From Pseudomonas fluorescens (lineage in GTDB: Bacteria; Pseudomonadota; Gammaproteobacteria; Pseudomonadales; Pseudomonadaceae), in assembly GCF_001708445.1 (NCBI RefSeq), contig NZ_CP015637.1:620001-684000 (forward strand): a DNA stretch of 64,000 nucleotides. The letters run 5' to 3'. Each line of letters begins with the position of its first letter. Within the stretch, counting starts at the first letter, position 1. Below, one piece after another: positions 1-9,628 of the stretch. The translations under genes and the position numbers were made by a program. Under the pieces are notes generated by a model that did no database searches, was not told where the DNA came from, and was given only the letters and a program-made list of their open reading frames with translations.

Positions 1-687
1 CTGGATGTGTTCTACGGCCCGATCCAGGCCCTGAAGAAAGTCTCGCTGCACATCAACGAAGGCGAGACCGTCAGCCTGATCGGCTCCAACGGCGCGGGTA
101 AATCCACGTTGCTGATGTCGATCTTCGGCCAGCCACGGGCGGAGTCGGGGCAGATTCTCTATAACGGTGTCGACATTACCCACAAGTCGTCCCACTACAT
201 CGCCTCCAACGGTATTGCGCAGTCGCCGGAAGGGCGGCGGGTGTTCCCCGACATGACCGTCGAGGAAAACCTGCTGATGGGCACCATCCCTATCGGTGAC
301 AAGTTCGCCCAGGAAGACATGCAGCGCATGTTCGAGCTGTTCCCGCGGCTCAAGGAGCGGCGTAACCAGAGGGCCATGACCATGTCCGGTGGCGAGCAGC
401 AAATGCTCGCCATTGCCCGCGCGCTGATGAGCCGTCCCAAGTTGCTGTTGCTGGATGAACCGAGCCTGGGCCTGGCGCCGATTGTGGTGAAGCAGATCTT
501 TTCCACCCTGCGCGAACTGGCCTCCACCGGGATGACCATCTTCCTGGTGGAGCAGAACGCCAACCATGCACTGCGTTTGTCGGACCGGGCGTATGTGATG
601 GTGAACGGCGAGATTCGCCTCACAGGCACCGGCAAGGAGCTGCTGGTGAACGAGGAAGTGCGCAACGCCTACCTCGGCGGCCACTGA
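1..687 (+). CDS. livF: Branched-chain amino acid ABC transporter ATP-binding protein, LivF type (5' end outside window)
   Basis: ATP-binding subunit of a branched-chain amino acid importer on the cytoplasmic face of the inner membrane. The reading frame is open from base 1, so the start lies upstream of the window. Visible are a Walker A motif (GSNGAGKST, bases 82-108), the signature MSGGEQQ, Walker B LLLLDEPSLGLAP, and the FLVEQNAN switch in which Glu-Gln replaces the usual His region, as in LivF proteins. The C terminus ending YLGGH is also typical of the family. The partner livGHM genes should lie upstream, out of view. A urea-type UrtE is the alternative, but a complete urt set exists elsewhere in this window. 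Confidence 0.9.
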   Translation: MDVFYGPIQALKKVSLHINEGETVSLIGSNGAGKSTLLMSIFGQPRAESGQILYNGVDITHKSSHYIASNGIAQSPEGRRVFPDMTVEENLLMGTIPIGDKFAQEDMQRMFELFPRLKERRNQRAMTMSGGEQQMLAIARALMSRPKLLLLDEPSLGLAPIVVKQIFSTLRELASTGMTIFLVEQNANHALRLSDRAYVMVNGEIRLTGTGKELLVNEEVRNAYLGGH

Positions 688-710
688 TCCAAATAACAAT
701 GCAGTCCCCC

Positions 711-829
711 TGTGGGAGGGGCGGTGCGACGATTCGACTTGCCCCCGATGGCGGTGTATCAGTCGGCACATCTGATACTGACCCACCGCTATCGGGGGCA
801 AGTCGAATCGTCGCACCGCCCCTCCCACA
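711..829. repeat. Long-armed REP-type inverted repeat
   Basis: Two arms of about 38 bases, near-perfect complements, starting TGTGGGAGGGGCGG and ending CCGCCCCTCCCACA, around a centre of about 40 bases. Each arm reads like the common REP arm (GTGGGAGGGG...CTTGCCCCCGAT) with about 15 extra bases, GTGCGACGATTCGA, inserted in both copies. It lies just after livF and could also stall transcription or protect mRNA ends. Confidence 0.85.
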
Positions 830-2274
<1,445 letters not shown>

Positions 2275-2292
2275 GCCGCTTACGCCATACAC

Positions 2293-2392
2293 TGTAGGAG
2301 CGAGCTTGCTCGCGAAAAACGTCAACGATGACGCGTGCATTCTGACTGCACGTGGCGCCCTCGGGTTTTTCGCGAGCAAGCTCGCTCCTACA
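2293..2392. repeat. REP doublet, GCGAGCTTGCTCGC family
   Basis: Inverted pair of arms: TGTAGGAGCGAGCTTGCTCG at the left and its complement ending CGAGCAAGCTCGCTCCTACA at the right, about 45 bases apart. Each arm is itself palindromic. It sits between the dehydrogenase and the CDF gene. Same family as the elements at 11770, 15737 and 32599. Confidence 0.9.
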
Positions 2393-2491
2393 ATAAATGG
2401 CGGCAAATCGGTCAAAACAGGCCATAAGGTACACTCCACTCCTGAAAACCCCACCGCATCCAGCGGTTCAAAGGTTTTGACGGGAGGAATT

Positions 2492-3397
2492 GTGAGTAAC
2501 CGAGGTGAGCAGTCGCTGCTCAAACAATCGACGATCCTGATGTTCGCTGTCGCGATCGCCGGGATTGTCACGGGTGTGGTTTCTGGCGCCCAATCCATTT
2601 TATTCGACGGCTTTTTCTCGCTGATCGCCACCGCCATCAAGGTGTTGATGCTGATCACGGCCAAGCTGATCGCCAAGAAAAGCAATGAGCGTTTCCAGTT
2701 CGGCTACTGGCACTTGGAGCCGATGGTATTGCTGATCGAAGGCAGCTTCCTGCTGCTGATCGCCATCTATGCGTTCCTTAACGGTGTGTTCGGCATTATC
2801 AATGGCGGGCGCGAGATCGAGTTGGGCCTGGTGATTATCTATGCCGCGGTATTTACCGTGGTCGAGTTCGCCTATTTCTTCTATGTGCGCTACCGCAACC
2901 GCAGGCTCAAGTCATCGCTGATCCAGTTCGACAACATCAGTTGGCTGGTGGACGCGATGCTTTCGGTGGGCTTGCTGGTCAGCTTTCTCGCCGCGCTGTT
3001 GCTTAAGTCCCAGGGCTATGGCGAGTGGGCGGTGTATGTCGACCCGTTGATCCTGATCCTGCTGGCCCTGAGCATGCTGGCGCCGGCCTTCAAGATCCTG
3101 CGCCCGGCCTTGCGCGAGGTGTTGGGGATTGCCCCGGACCACTTGGACGACAAGGTGCGTGAAGTGATGGACGCCGCCCAGGCCAGGCATGGTTTCGAAG
3201 ACTACGTGTCCTACGTGCAAAAGCACGGACGGGCGCGGTTTATCGAGATTCATGTGGTGTTGCCGGCGGACTACCCGGTGGATAGCGTCGCGACCCTCGA
3301 CGGGCTGCGCGAAGAGATATCCACAGGGCTGGGCACACCGGATGCGGCGCGCTGGTTGACGATCAGCTTTACCGGGGATCGCAAGTGGATTGCTTGA
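2492..3397 (+). CDS. Cation diffusion facilitator family transporter
   Basis: Inner-membrane divalent-metal/proton antiporter of 301 residues. It has about six hydrophobic segments (SILFDGFFSLI in the second, SWLVDAMLSVGLL in the fifth) carrying the aspartates expected of CDF proteins. A soluble C-terminal domain (from about residue 210, ending in FTGDRKWIA) matches the cytoplasmic regulatory domain of the family. The GTG at 2492 follows GGGAGGA with good spacing. The open frame extends further upstream but only through the REP doublet, so the longer start is rejected. The metal (Zn, Fe, Co, Mn) cannot be told from sequence, and no metal-responsive regulator sits next to it. Confidence 0.85.
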   Translation: MSNRGEQSLLKQSTILMFAVAIAGIVTGVVSGAQSILFDGFFSLIATAIKVLMLITAKLIAKKSNERFQFGYWHLEPMVLLIEGSFLLLIAIYAFLNGVFGIINGGREIELGLVIIYAAVFTVVEFAYFFYVRYRNRRLKSSLIQFDNISWLVDAMLSVGLLVSFLAALLLKSQGYGEWAVYVDPLILILLALSMLAPAFKILRPALREVLGIAPDHLDDKVREVMDAAQARHGFEDYVSYVQKHGRARFIEIHVVLPADYPVDSVATLDGLREEISTGLGTPDAARWLTISFTGDRKWIA

Positions 3398-3422
3398 TGG
3401 TCAGTTAGACCGAGTCGTCTGC

Positions 3423-3449
3423 ATCGGGGGCTTGCCCCCGATGAGGCCC
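3423..3449. repeat. Single REP palindrome, GGGGGCTTGCCCCC family
   Basis: One arm only, ATCGGGGGCTTGCCCCCGAT followed by GAGGCCCT, in the 58-base space between the converging CDF and epimerase genes. It may act as a bidirectional hairpin end. Confidence 0.6.
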
Positions 3450-3455
3450 TGAAGG

Positions 3456-4577
3456 TCACCCGAGATGCTGGATCAAACCCTGATAACAGGTCGCCAAATG
3501 ATAAGGCGTGGTCGACGGCATATCCCGCCGGCTCACGTCGCCTTTGGCATCCAGGCATTCATGCCAGCCTTTTTCATGCAGGAAATGCTGTTGCAGCGCG
3601 AGCAATTGGCGCTGCAGCACGGCCTCACTGCCAGGCCGCAAGGTCAGTGCCCGCAGGTATTCCGCCTGGGCCCAGATACGCTGGGTGCCGTCGCGCACCG
3701 TACCGTCGAGTGCCAGCATGCCGCTGACCGCCCCGGTCGCGCTATCCACACCCTTGTGCTCTGCGTAGGCAAACGCCCGCGTCAGTGACCCATGCAGTGG
3801 AGTGCCGCGCAGCACGGGCGACGATTCCAGCAAAAAGAACCACTCGAACTGGTGCCCCGGCTCAAACCAGTTATCCACAGCGCCCAGCGGTTTTTCCATC
3901 ATCACGCCATGCTGGCGTTCGATAAAGCGCTGCTGCATGGCCGTCGCCAGGCTCAGCAGGGCCGCTTGCACGCCGGTATCCTCACGCACCGCCAGGGTGG
4001 CGAGGAAGCCTTCGGCCAGGTGCATCAGCGGGTTTTGCAGCGGGCCGGACTTGAGTGATGACCAGTTGCGCTCCAGCACCGCCTCGTACAGGCCATCGCC
4101 GTTGGCGAAGCGCTCGGCCACCACTTCCAGGGCGGCATTCAATACCGACTCCACCAGCGGCTCACGCACCTTGGCCCAGTAATGGGCGCAGGCAAAGATG
4201 ATGAAGGCGTGGGTGTAGAGGTCCTTGCGTTTGTCCAGTGGCTGGCCGGCAGGGTCGATGCTGTAGAACCAGCCGCCATGTTCGGCATCGTGGAAATGCC
4301 GTTGCAGGGAGCGAAACAGCGCCGCTGCGCGTTCTTCGGCAAAGGCGGCACCGGGTACGCCGATCAGGCTGGCGAACAGGTACAACTGCCGTGCGCAAGC
4401 CATGGCGCGGTAGCGTTGCGGGGGCAAGGGCCGGTGATCGGCGTCCAGCGCCTCATAGGGTAACGTCAGCTCGGCATTCCAGCCCGGGCCCTGCCAGAGC
4501 GGCACGATCACGTCATGGAAGTGCGAGAGCACGGCATTCAAGGAAGACTGGGGGGTGGAGCTTGGAACGGTGGGCAT
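3456..4577 (-). CDS. AGE family epimerase/isomerase
   Basis: Protein of 373 residues of the N-acylglucosamine 2-epimerase / mannose isomerase family, cytoplasmic (alpha/alpha)6 barrel. Typical features are aromatic and His-rich helical repeats: HGGWFYSIDPAG, KDLYTHAFIIFACAHYW, EPGHQFEWFFLL, in which the last His is an expected catalytic residue, and TPYHLATCYQGL near the C terminus. The length matches bacterial mannose/cellobiose epimerase-type members. The ATG at 4577 has no strong ribosome-binding site but gives the normal N terminus. It lies upstream of the ure accessory genes on the other side of a REP and is unlikely to be functionally linked to them. The exact sugar substrate is not deducible. 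Confidence 0.85.
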   Translation of the reverse strand: MPTVPSSTPQSSLNAVLSHFHDVIVPLWQGPGWNAELTLPYEALDADHRPLPPQRYRAMACARQLYLFASLIGVPGAAFAEERAAALFRSLQRHFHDAEHGGWFYSIDPAGQPLDKRKDLYTHAFIIFACAHYWAKVREPLVESVLNAALEVVAERFANGDGLYEAVLERNWSSLKSGPLQNPLMHLAEGFLATLAVREDTGVQAALLSLATAMQQRFIERQHGVMMEKPLGAVDNWFEPGHQFEWFFLLESSPVLRGTPLHGSLTRAFAYAEHKGVDSATGAVSGMLALDGTVRDGTQRIWAQAEYLRALTLRPGSEAVLQRQLLALQQHFLHEKGWHECLDAKGDVSRRDMPSTTPYHLATCYQGLIQHLG

Positions 4578-4651
4578 CGGCTGGCGTCGTCACGGCAGGG
4601 GTGTAGGCGCGCATGGTAGCAGGCTTGGGATCAGTGGTGTCTGCGCCACCG

Positions 4652-4728
4652 CTATCGGGAGCAAGCTCCCTCCCACATTTGGATTTGTGAACACAGTCAA
4701 ATGTGGGAGGGGGCTTGCCCCCGATGAG
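4652..4728. repeat. REP doublet, GGGGGCTTGCCCCC family
   Basis: ATCGGGAGCAAGCTCCCTCC and, inverted, TGTGGGAGGGGGCTTGCCCC. The two arms meet at their TGTGGG ends, so the orientation is opposite to that of the elements at 30909 and 36166. Located just past the end of ureJ. Confidence 0.85.
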
Positions 4729-4748
4729 GCCCTTACAAACGGCGCAAA

Positions 4749-5321
4749 TCAGCCCGCCAGCAACCACACTCCGGTCGCCGCCGAAGCCGCCCCGGCAACC
4801 CGCACCAACGGCGCCGCCGCAGCCGGCAGCCAGCGCACCAGCGCATACCCGGCGGCGTGCAGTGCAGCGGTCGCGCCGACAAACCCTGCGGCATACGCCC
4901 AAGGGCTCGACATGTCTGGCAGCTCAAGGCCATGGGCAACCCCGTGGAACAAGGCAAACACCGCCGTCGCCGCCACCGCCACGAACAACGGCGGACGCAC
5001 TGCCAGCGCCACCGCCAGGCCCAGTGCCAGCACCGACGCGGCAATCCCGCTTTCCAGTGCCGGCAACCCCAGGCCCTCAAAACCCAGCACGCCGCCTATC
5101 AGCATGGTGCCCACAAACGTGCAAGGCAGGGCCCAACGCGCCGCGCCTTTTTGCTGCGCGGCCCACAGGCCTACCGCCACCATGGCCAGCAGGTGGTCGA
5201 TACCGCCCAATGGATGGCTGATACCGGCCACCAGGCCGTTGTCGCCATGGCCCGGGTGAGCGAAGGCCAGGGCAGGGGTGAGCAGCAGGGCGGCGGCGCC
5301 GAAGAGTTTTTTCAGGCTCAT
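4749..5321 (-). CDS. ureJ: HupE/UreJ-type nickel permease, urease-linked
   Basis: Inner-membrane protein of 190 residues with a cleavable N-terminal signal (LFGAAALLLTPALAFA) followed by HPGHGD, the His-rich start of mature HupE/UreJ proteins. The conserved SHPLGGIDHLLAMVAVG segment and a later FHGVAHG carry the histidines thought to bind Ni or Co. About six membrane segments. It is the last gene of ureE-ureF-ureG-ureJ, 21 bases after ureG, with AAGGAA before the ATG at 5321. It probably supplies nickel for urease maturation. Confidence 0.9.
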   Translation of the reverse strand: MSLKKLFGAAALLLTPALAFAHPGHGDNGLVAGISHPLGGIDHLLAMVAVGLWAAQQKGAARWALPCTFVGTMLIGGVLGFEGLGLPALESGIAASVLALGLAVALAVRPPLFVAVAATAVFALFHGVAHGLELPDMSSPWAYAAGFVGATAALHAAGYALVRWLPAAAAPLVRVAGAASAATGVWLLAG

Positions 5322-5342
5322 GGACAGGTTCCTTAGGGTTGA

Positions 5343-5957
5343 TCAGGCCGCGGTCAACAGACCTTGGCGTTCGATAAAGGCGACGATTTCTTCCAGGCCG
5401 ACACCGGTTTTCTGATTGCTGAACACGAAGGGTTTGCCGTTGCGCATGCGCTGGGTGTCGCTGTTCATCAGTTCCAGCGAGGCGCCGACCAGCGGTGCCA
5501 GGTCGATCTTGTTGATCACCAGCAGGTCGGATTTGCAAATACCGGGCCCACCCTTGCGGGGCAGCTTGTCGCCGGCCGACACATCGATCACGTAGATGGT
5601 CAGGTCCGACAGCTCCGGGCTGAAGGTGGCCGACAGGTTGTCGCCGCCGGACTCCACCAGGATCAGGTCCAGGCCAGGGAAGCGGCGGTTGAGCTGGTCC
5701 ACCGCTTCCAGGTTGATCGAGGCGTCTTCGCGGATCGCCGTGTGCGGGCAGCCACCGGTTTCCACGCCGATGATGCGCTCGGGCGCCAGGGCCTGGTTGC
5801 GCACCAGGAAGTCGGCGTCTTCGCGGGTATAGATGTCATTGGTGACCACCGCCAGGTTGTAGCGATCACGCAGCGCCAGGCACAGGGCCAGGGTCAGGGC
5901 GGTCTTGCCGGAGCCCACCGGACCGCCGATGCCGACGCGCAGAGGTTGTGTGTTCAT
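5343..5957 (-). CDS. ureG: Urease accessory GTPase UreG
   Basis: Cytoplasmic GTPase of 204 residues that delivers nickel to apo-urease in complex with UreF and UreD. The P-loop GGPVGSGKT is at residues 11-19, the metal-binding [13 protein letters not shown] motif follows, and [16 protein letters not shown] and [11 protein letters not shown] (guanine specificity) are typical. The ATG at 5957 (GGAGAAGC upstream) is preferred over a TTG four codons earlier because it gives the [12 protein letters not shown] start and the family's length. It follows ureF after 39 bases. Confidence 0.95.
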   Translation of the reverse strand: MNTQPLRVGIGGPVGSGKTALTLALCLALRDRYNLAVVTNDIYTREDADFLVRNQALAPERIIGVETGGCPHTAIREDASINLEAVDQLNRRFPGLDLILVESGGDNLSATFSPELSDLTIYVIDVSAGDKLPRKGGPGICKSDLLVINKIDLAPLVGASLELMNSDTQRMRNGKPFVFSNQKTGVGLEEIVAFIERQGLLTAA

Positions 5958-5996
5958 GTGCTTCTCCAAAATAAAAGGCCTCCGACGTAAAAGGAC

Positions 5997-6671
5997 CTAT
6001 GAACGGAACAGGCGGCTGTACTGGCGCTCATGGGCCATGCATGCCAAGGACAGGCCGAAGGCGGCACTGCCAAAATGGTTGGGGTCGATGCGACCGGCGT
6101 CCTGTTGGGCCTGTTGCAGCAGCGGCAGCAGTTCGCTGGTCAGGCGCTGGGCGGCTTGCTGGCCGAGGGGCAGGGTTTTCATCAACACCGCCAATTGGTT
6201 TTCCAGCCAGCTCCACAGCCAGGCAGCCAGGGCATCGTCGGGGCTGATGCGCCAGGCGCGGGCGGCCAGGGCCCAACCGAGGGCCAGGTGGGGTTCGGTG
6301 TGTTGATCGAGCACTTCGCGAGCGTCGGCGTCGAGCTCGGGCAAGCCGTTGAGCAGTTGTTGCAGGGAGTAGCCCATCTGCCGGCTTTCCTGATACAGCT
6401 CGCGCGTCTCACGACTGGCGCGGTGTTCTGCGCACAACTGCGCCAACTGCGGCCAATCCTCGTCGGCGGCAGCACGGCAATGGGCAAGCAGCAGCGGGGC
6501 TTCGAAGCGTGCAAGGTTGAGCAGCAACTGGTCGCTGATCCAGCGTCGGGCGCTGTCGGCATCACTCACGCGGCCATTTTCCACGGCCATTTCCAGCCCC
6601 TGTGAATAGCTGTAGCCGCCAATCGGCAGTTGCGGACTGGCCAGACGCAACAGCGCCCAGGCTGGGTTCAT
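5997..6671 (-). CDS. ureF: Urease accessory protein UreF
   Basis: Cytoplasmic all-helical protein of 224 residues that bridges UreD and UreG in the urease activation complex. The N-terminal ALLRLASPQLPIGGYSYSQG and the C-terminal FGSAAFGLSLACMAHERQYS are hallmark UreF sequences. Its ATG overlaps the stop of ureE by four bases, so the two are translationally coupled. Confidence 0.95.
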   Translation of the reverse strand: MNPAWALLRLASPQLPIGGYSYSQGLEMAVENGRVSDADSARRWISDQLLLNLARFEAPLLLAHCRAAADEDWPQLAQLCAEHRASRETRELYQESRQMGYSLQQLLNGLPELDADAREVLDQHTEPHLALGWALAARAWRISPDDALAAWLWSWLENQLAVLMKTLPLGQQAAQRLTSELLPLLQQAQQDAGRIDPNHFGSAAFGLSLACMAHERQYSRLFRS

Positions 6672-7168
6672 AACCGTACGCCGAACTGGTGCAGCTTGGG
6701 CGGGTAGTTGAAATCTTCGTCGCCATGGCGCGAATGATGATGGCCGCCGCCATAGGCGCCATGTTCCGGCTGGAAGGGCGCTTCGATGGTTTGCGTGGTG
6801 GCACCCAGTTGATCGAGCATCGCCTTGAGCACGTAGTCGTCCAACAAGCGCAACCAGCCATCGCCGACCTGCAGGGCGACATGGCGATTGCCCAGGTGAT
6901 AGGCGGCACGGGTCAGTTCAAACGCGCTGCTACAGGTGACATGCAGCAGTTGTTCAGGACGCGCGCAGACGCGTACGACACGTCCGTCTTCAGCTTGTAG
7001 GAATTCGCCATCGTGCAGCGGCGGTTGGCCACGCTCCAGAAACAGGCCGACATCTTCGCCGTCGGCACTGAAACAGCGCAGGCGGCTTTTGCTGCGCGCT
7101 TCGAAATTCAGCAGCAATTCAGCGGCCCAGAGGGCCTGCGGGGCGATTCGGCGGTGGATCACCAGCAT
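6668..7168 (-). CDS. ureE: Urease accessory nickel chaperone UreE
   Basis: Cytoplasmic nickel-binding protein of 166 residues. The N-terminal domain (LLNFEARSKSRLRCFSADG) and the central AYHLGNRHVALQVGDGWLR with the conserved metal-site His match UreE. The tail after about residue 138 is rich in His (HGAYGGGHHHSRHGDED), giving extra nickel-binding capacity. It is the first gene of ureEFGJ, separated by about 20 kb from the structural genes, the same split seen in P. aeruginosa (PA4891-4893 versus PA4864-4868). Confidence 0.95.
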   Translation of the reverse strand: MLVIHRRIAPQALWAAELLLNFEARSKSRLRCFSADGEDVGLFLERGQPPLHDGEFLQAEDGRVVRVCARPEQLLHVTCSSAFELTRAAYHLGNRHVALQVGDGWLRLLDDYVLKAMLDQLGATTQTIEAPFQPEHGAYGGGHHHSRHGDEDFNYPPKLHQFGVRL

Positions 7169-7504
7169 CAGGAAACTTCCAGCTATGAGCGATGCAAGAG
7201 CTAGAGCAAGGGCCTTGCCAATCAGGCCGTGGAGTAGGAATTGCCTGTAGGTGCGTGGCAGTGCTGCCGAATAGGGCGTCAGAAAACTTCGTCAATGTTT
7301 CAAATTGGTGCGTCTCCCTGTTTATGGCACCAAATATGTGCGCTTCTCCTTGGGGCGGACGGGGGCTGCAGGAAATCTCTTTCATCTTTTTTATCGCTGA
7401 ATTTTTTCGGATTTGTCCTACGTGCTCACAGGAATAGGAGTTCATCGGATTACCTGATCGTTGATTAGGATTTGCGCCGTGCTCAATCCACGACGGGTTC
7501 CACC
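7169..7504. other. 336-base gap between ureE and the NlpC/P60 gene
   Basis: Divergent promoter region for two genes. It is AT-richer towards 7380-7460 (TTTTTTATCGCTGAATTTTTT). Short open frames cross it on both strands, but none has a ribosome-binding site plus recognisable content. No clear terminator or operator was seen. Confidence 0.4.
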
Positions 7505-8026
7505 ATGTTCAAATCAATTGTGTGTGTATTCATTTTCGGCCTTTTCCTGGTCACCACGTCTTCATCGGCCAATATCCAGAAGCGCGCTGTCGCCCCTCTC
7601 AAGGTCGACACTGCACTGCCAGCCCTGTCACGCAAACCGTCCATCGACGATGTGATCGATCGCGCTCATGAGTTACTCGGCACCCCCTATAAATGGGGTG
7701 GGAATTCAGTCGAGCAGGGCTTCGATTGCAGCAGCTTCCTGGTGTACCTGTTCAAGACCCAGGCCAATATCCACCTGCCGCGTACCACGGCGGCGATGCA
7801 TGGTTCGAAGGCCGCCACGATCAAGCGCAACGCCTTGAAGCCTGGCGACGCGGTATTTTTCAAAGGTAACGGGCGCGGGCGGGTGAGCCATGTCGGCCTC
7901 TACATAGGCGAGGGCAAATTTATCCATTCGCCACGGGCGGGCAAAACCGTGCGTATCGACTCGCTGAGCAACCGTTACTGGGACCGTAATTTCACCACCG
8001 CCAAGCGTTTCCACGCCGCGGGCTGA
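7505..8026 (+). CDS. C40 family (NlpC/P60) cell-wall peptidase, exported
   Basis: Exported murein endopeptidase-like protein of 173 residues. An N-terminal signal (MFKSIVCVFIFGLFLVTTSSSA) leads to a NlpC/P60 domain from about residue 45: LLGTPYKWGG, then the catalytic Cys75 in GFDCSSF, and His129 in VSHVGLYIGEGKFIH. These motifs imply cleavage of D-gamma-glutamyl-diaminopimelate bonds in peptidoglycan. The ATG at 7505 is chosen because the signal peptide begins there; the ribosome-binding site is weak. Monocistronic and convergent with the regulator that follows, with only 5 bases between the stops. Confidence 0.88.
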   Translation: MFKSIVCVFIFGLFLVTTSSSANIQKRAVAPLKVDTALPALSRKPSIDDVIDRAHELLGTPYKWGGNSVEQGFDCSSFLVYLFKTQANIHLPRTTAAMHGSKAATIKRNALKPGDAVFFKGNGRGRVSHVGLYIGEGKFIHSPRAGKTVRIDSLSNRYWDRNFTTAKRFHAAG

Positions 8027-8031
8027 GGGAC

Positions 8032-8664
8032 TTACTCCGTGCTGCCCAGGCCCTGCCAATGCTTGAGGCCGATAAAGATAAAGCGCAGTTGCTGGGTGAT
8101 TTTCGCCTGGGGCGTGAGGTGAGCCGGGAGGGCCTGGGCGGGAGGGTCGATGATGTCGGGCAGGGTGGCGAACACGCTCTTGACGATCAGGTCGGCCATC
8201 ACGTGCAAACCGTCGGCATCCAGGTGCTGGAGCTTGGGCATGTGGGTGAGGTCCGCCGCGAGGTCGCGGGTGATGTCTTCGCGCAGGGCACCGATGGCCT
8301 GGCGCACCGCCAGGCAGCCGCCATATTGTTCGCGGGCGAGGAACAAAAACTGCGAACGGTTGGCCGAGACCACATCGAGGAAGATCCGCACGGACGCATC
8401 GATGATGCCGCCCATCACGAATTCGTTATGGCGCACCAGGCGAATGGTGGCGCGGAAGGTCTGGCCGACTTCGCTGACCAGCACCAGGCCCAGCTGATCC
8501 ATATCGGCAAAATGTCGATAGAACCCGGTCGGTACAATTCCGGCCGTCTTGGCCACTTCGCGCAGGCTCAGGCTGCCAAACCCACGGCCACACTCCATCA
8601 GATGGCGGGCTGCGTCCATCAAGGCGAGGCGGGTCTGTTGCTTCTGTTCGGCGCGGGGCAGCAT
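8032..8664 (-). CDS. desT: TetR family regulator, DesT-like
   Basis: DNA-binding repressor of 210 residues. The N-terminal HTH (SLSLREVAKTAGIVPTGFYR HF) and the ligand domain with SVRIFLDVVSANRSQFLFLA closely resemble DesT, the P. aeruginosa acyl-CoA-sensing regulator of fatty-acid desaturases (PA4890), which is likewise next to ureE. The ATG at 8664 puts the HTH at the usual distance; a TTG at 8709 would add 15 residues. The desaturase genes that adjoin desT in P. aeruginosa are not here, so the targets must lie elsewhere. A 23-base inverted repeat upstream (8712-8734) may be its own operator. Confidence 0.78.
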   Translation of the reverse strand: MLPRAEQKQQTRLALMDAARHLMECGRGFGSLSLREVAKTAGIVPTGFYRHFADMDQLGLVLVSEVGQTFRATIRLVRHNEFVMGGIIDASVRIFLDVVSANRSQFLFLAREQYGGCLAVRQAIGALREDITRDLAADLTHMPKLQHLDADGLHVMADLIVKSVFATLPDIIDPPAQALPAHLTPQAKITQQLRFIFIGLKHWQGLGSTE

Positions 8665-8711
8665 GTGGGGGCGGGCTTTGTCGGCAAGTACAGCGACGCA
8701 CTCTAGCAAAA

Positions 8712-8734
8712 CAACTTCGTTGACGTCGAACTTG
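8712..8734. promoter_or_regulatory. Inverted repeat upstream of desT-like gene, candidate operator
   Basis: CAAcTTCG-N7-CGAAcTTG, an imperfect palindrome about 48 bases before the chosen start of the TetR-type regulator. Location and symmetry suit autoregulation by a TetR dimer. This is an inference from sequence only. Confidence 0.45.
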
Positions 8735-8780
8735 ACGGCGAGGTGTGCAGGGGGAGATGTGACGCAGGCTACATAAAGTC

Positions 8781-8810
8781 AAAAGCCCGATCGGCTGATC
8801 GGGCTTTTTT
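8781..8810. terminator. Bidirectional rho-independent terminator
   Basis: AAAAGCCCGATC pairs with GATCGGGCTTTTTT around a short loop. The T-run on both sides would serve the minus-strand exported-repeat gene, whose stop is 17 bases away. Confidence 0.85.
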
Positions 8811-8826
8811 CTGGGCCATCACAGGC

Positions 8827-9270
8827 TTAGCTCTGTGCTTGATGCAGTTCTTGCAGACGGTCAGCACCGCCTTCGGCAACGGTGTTGCGTTCTTGCAGAC
8901 GGTCAGCGCCGCCTTCGGCTACGGTGTTGCGTTCCTGCAGACGGTCAGCTCCACCTTCAACCAGGCCTTTCTCTTCCAGGCGATTACGGCCATTTTCAGC
9001 GACGCCTTGGGTGTAGGCACGGTCGTTGGCTTGTTCAGCGCCGCCCTCTACCAGGCCTTTCTCTTCCAGGCGATTACGGCCATTCTCAGCAACGGCGCCT
9101 TTGGCGTAGTCGCGGTTTTCATCTTCTTGCGAACCGCTGCGAGCCAGGGTTTGGCTGGATTGAACGGCTTGGGCTTTATTCTGTGGGGTGGCCTGTTCCG
9201 CAGCTGGCAGGGCAAAGGCACTGGAAGCCAGGACAGACATCAGGACGGTAGCAAGGACTTGGCGTTTCAT
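8827..9270 (-). CDS. Small exported protein with AEGGADR-type tandem repeats
   Basis: Exported protein of 147 residues. It has a signal peptide (MKRQVLATVLMSVLASSAFA) and then a Glu/Asn/Arg-rich, low-complexity body with no cysteine. Repeats: NGRNRLEEKGLVEGGA twice (separated by EQANDRAYTQGVAE), then DRLQERNTVAEGGA twice and a terminal DRLQELHQAQS. The ATG at 9270 follows AAGGAG and starts the signal. Similar small exported Pseudomonas proteins carry the automatic label 'phage infection protein', but I know of no demonstrated function. Probably periplasmic or secreted. The repeats are nearly identical at the DNA level, so copy number may vary between strains. Confidence 0.75.
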   Translation of the reverse strand: MKRQVLATVLMSVLASSAFALPAAEQATPQNKAQAVQSSQTLARSGSQEDENRDYAKGAVAENGRNRLEEKGLVEGGAEQANDRAYTQGVAENGRNRLEEKGLVEGGADRLQERNTVAEGGADRLQERNTVAEGGADRLQELHQAQS

Positions 9271-9628
9271 GATGGGTTGCTCCTTGGGAGGGCGATAAAG
9301 TGGGTACGGAGCTAATGCTACTCTCGATAAGTCGATATAAAAGTTCATAAACACAATGGTAATAATCAACAGAATTGATTGTTCTCGGCGGAGGCTCTAG
9401 AACGAGCCTCTCAAGCCCGCGGTTTTGCACCGGTGTGGGTATTTTCGACACGAACCTGGGTAACAATGGTGCGCCGTTGAAGATCAAATTTGCCTGGTCG
9501 GTCAGGAAAGCCGGTATCCGCGGGTTAAATCGTGCATCGGGTTAAACCCCCGTGTGGTTTACCAGTCGTAGTTTTATAGGCTGCTCTATAGGGGTAGCTC
9601 AGCCAGTCGTATTCAGGAGTCCTGTGCA
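9271..9628. other. 358-base divergent intergenic region
   Basis: Separates the exported-repeat gene (minus) from asmA (plus). It contains a perfect 7-base hairpin GAGGCTC/GAGCCTC at 9391-9410 without a T-run, and an AT-rich stretch at 9310-9380 that probably holds the minus-strand promoter. No credible gene. Confidence 0.4.

Noticed and set aside
7119..7445. Minus-strand 108-residue frame upstream of ureE
   Set aside because: Overlaps the start of ureE and the promoter gap; no recognisable protein content.
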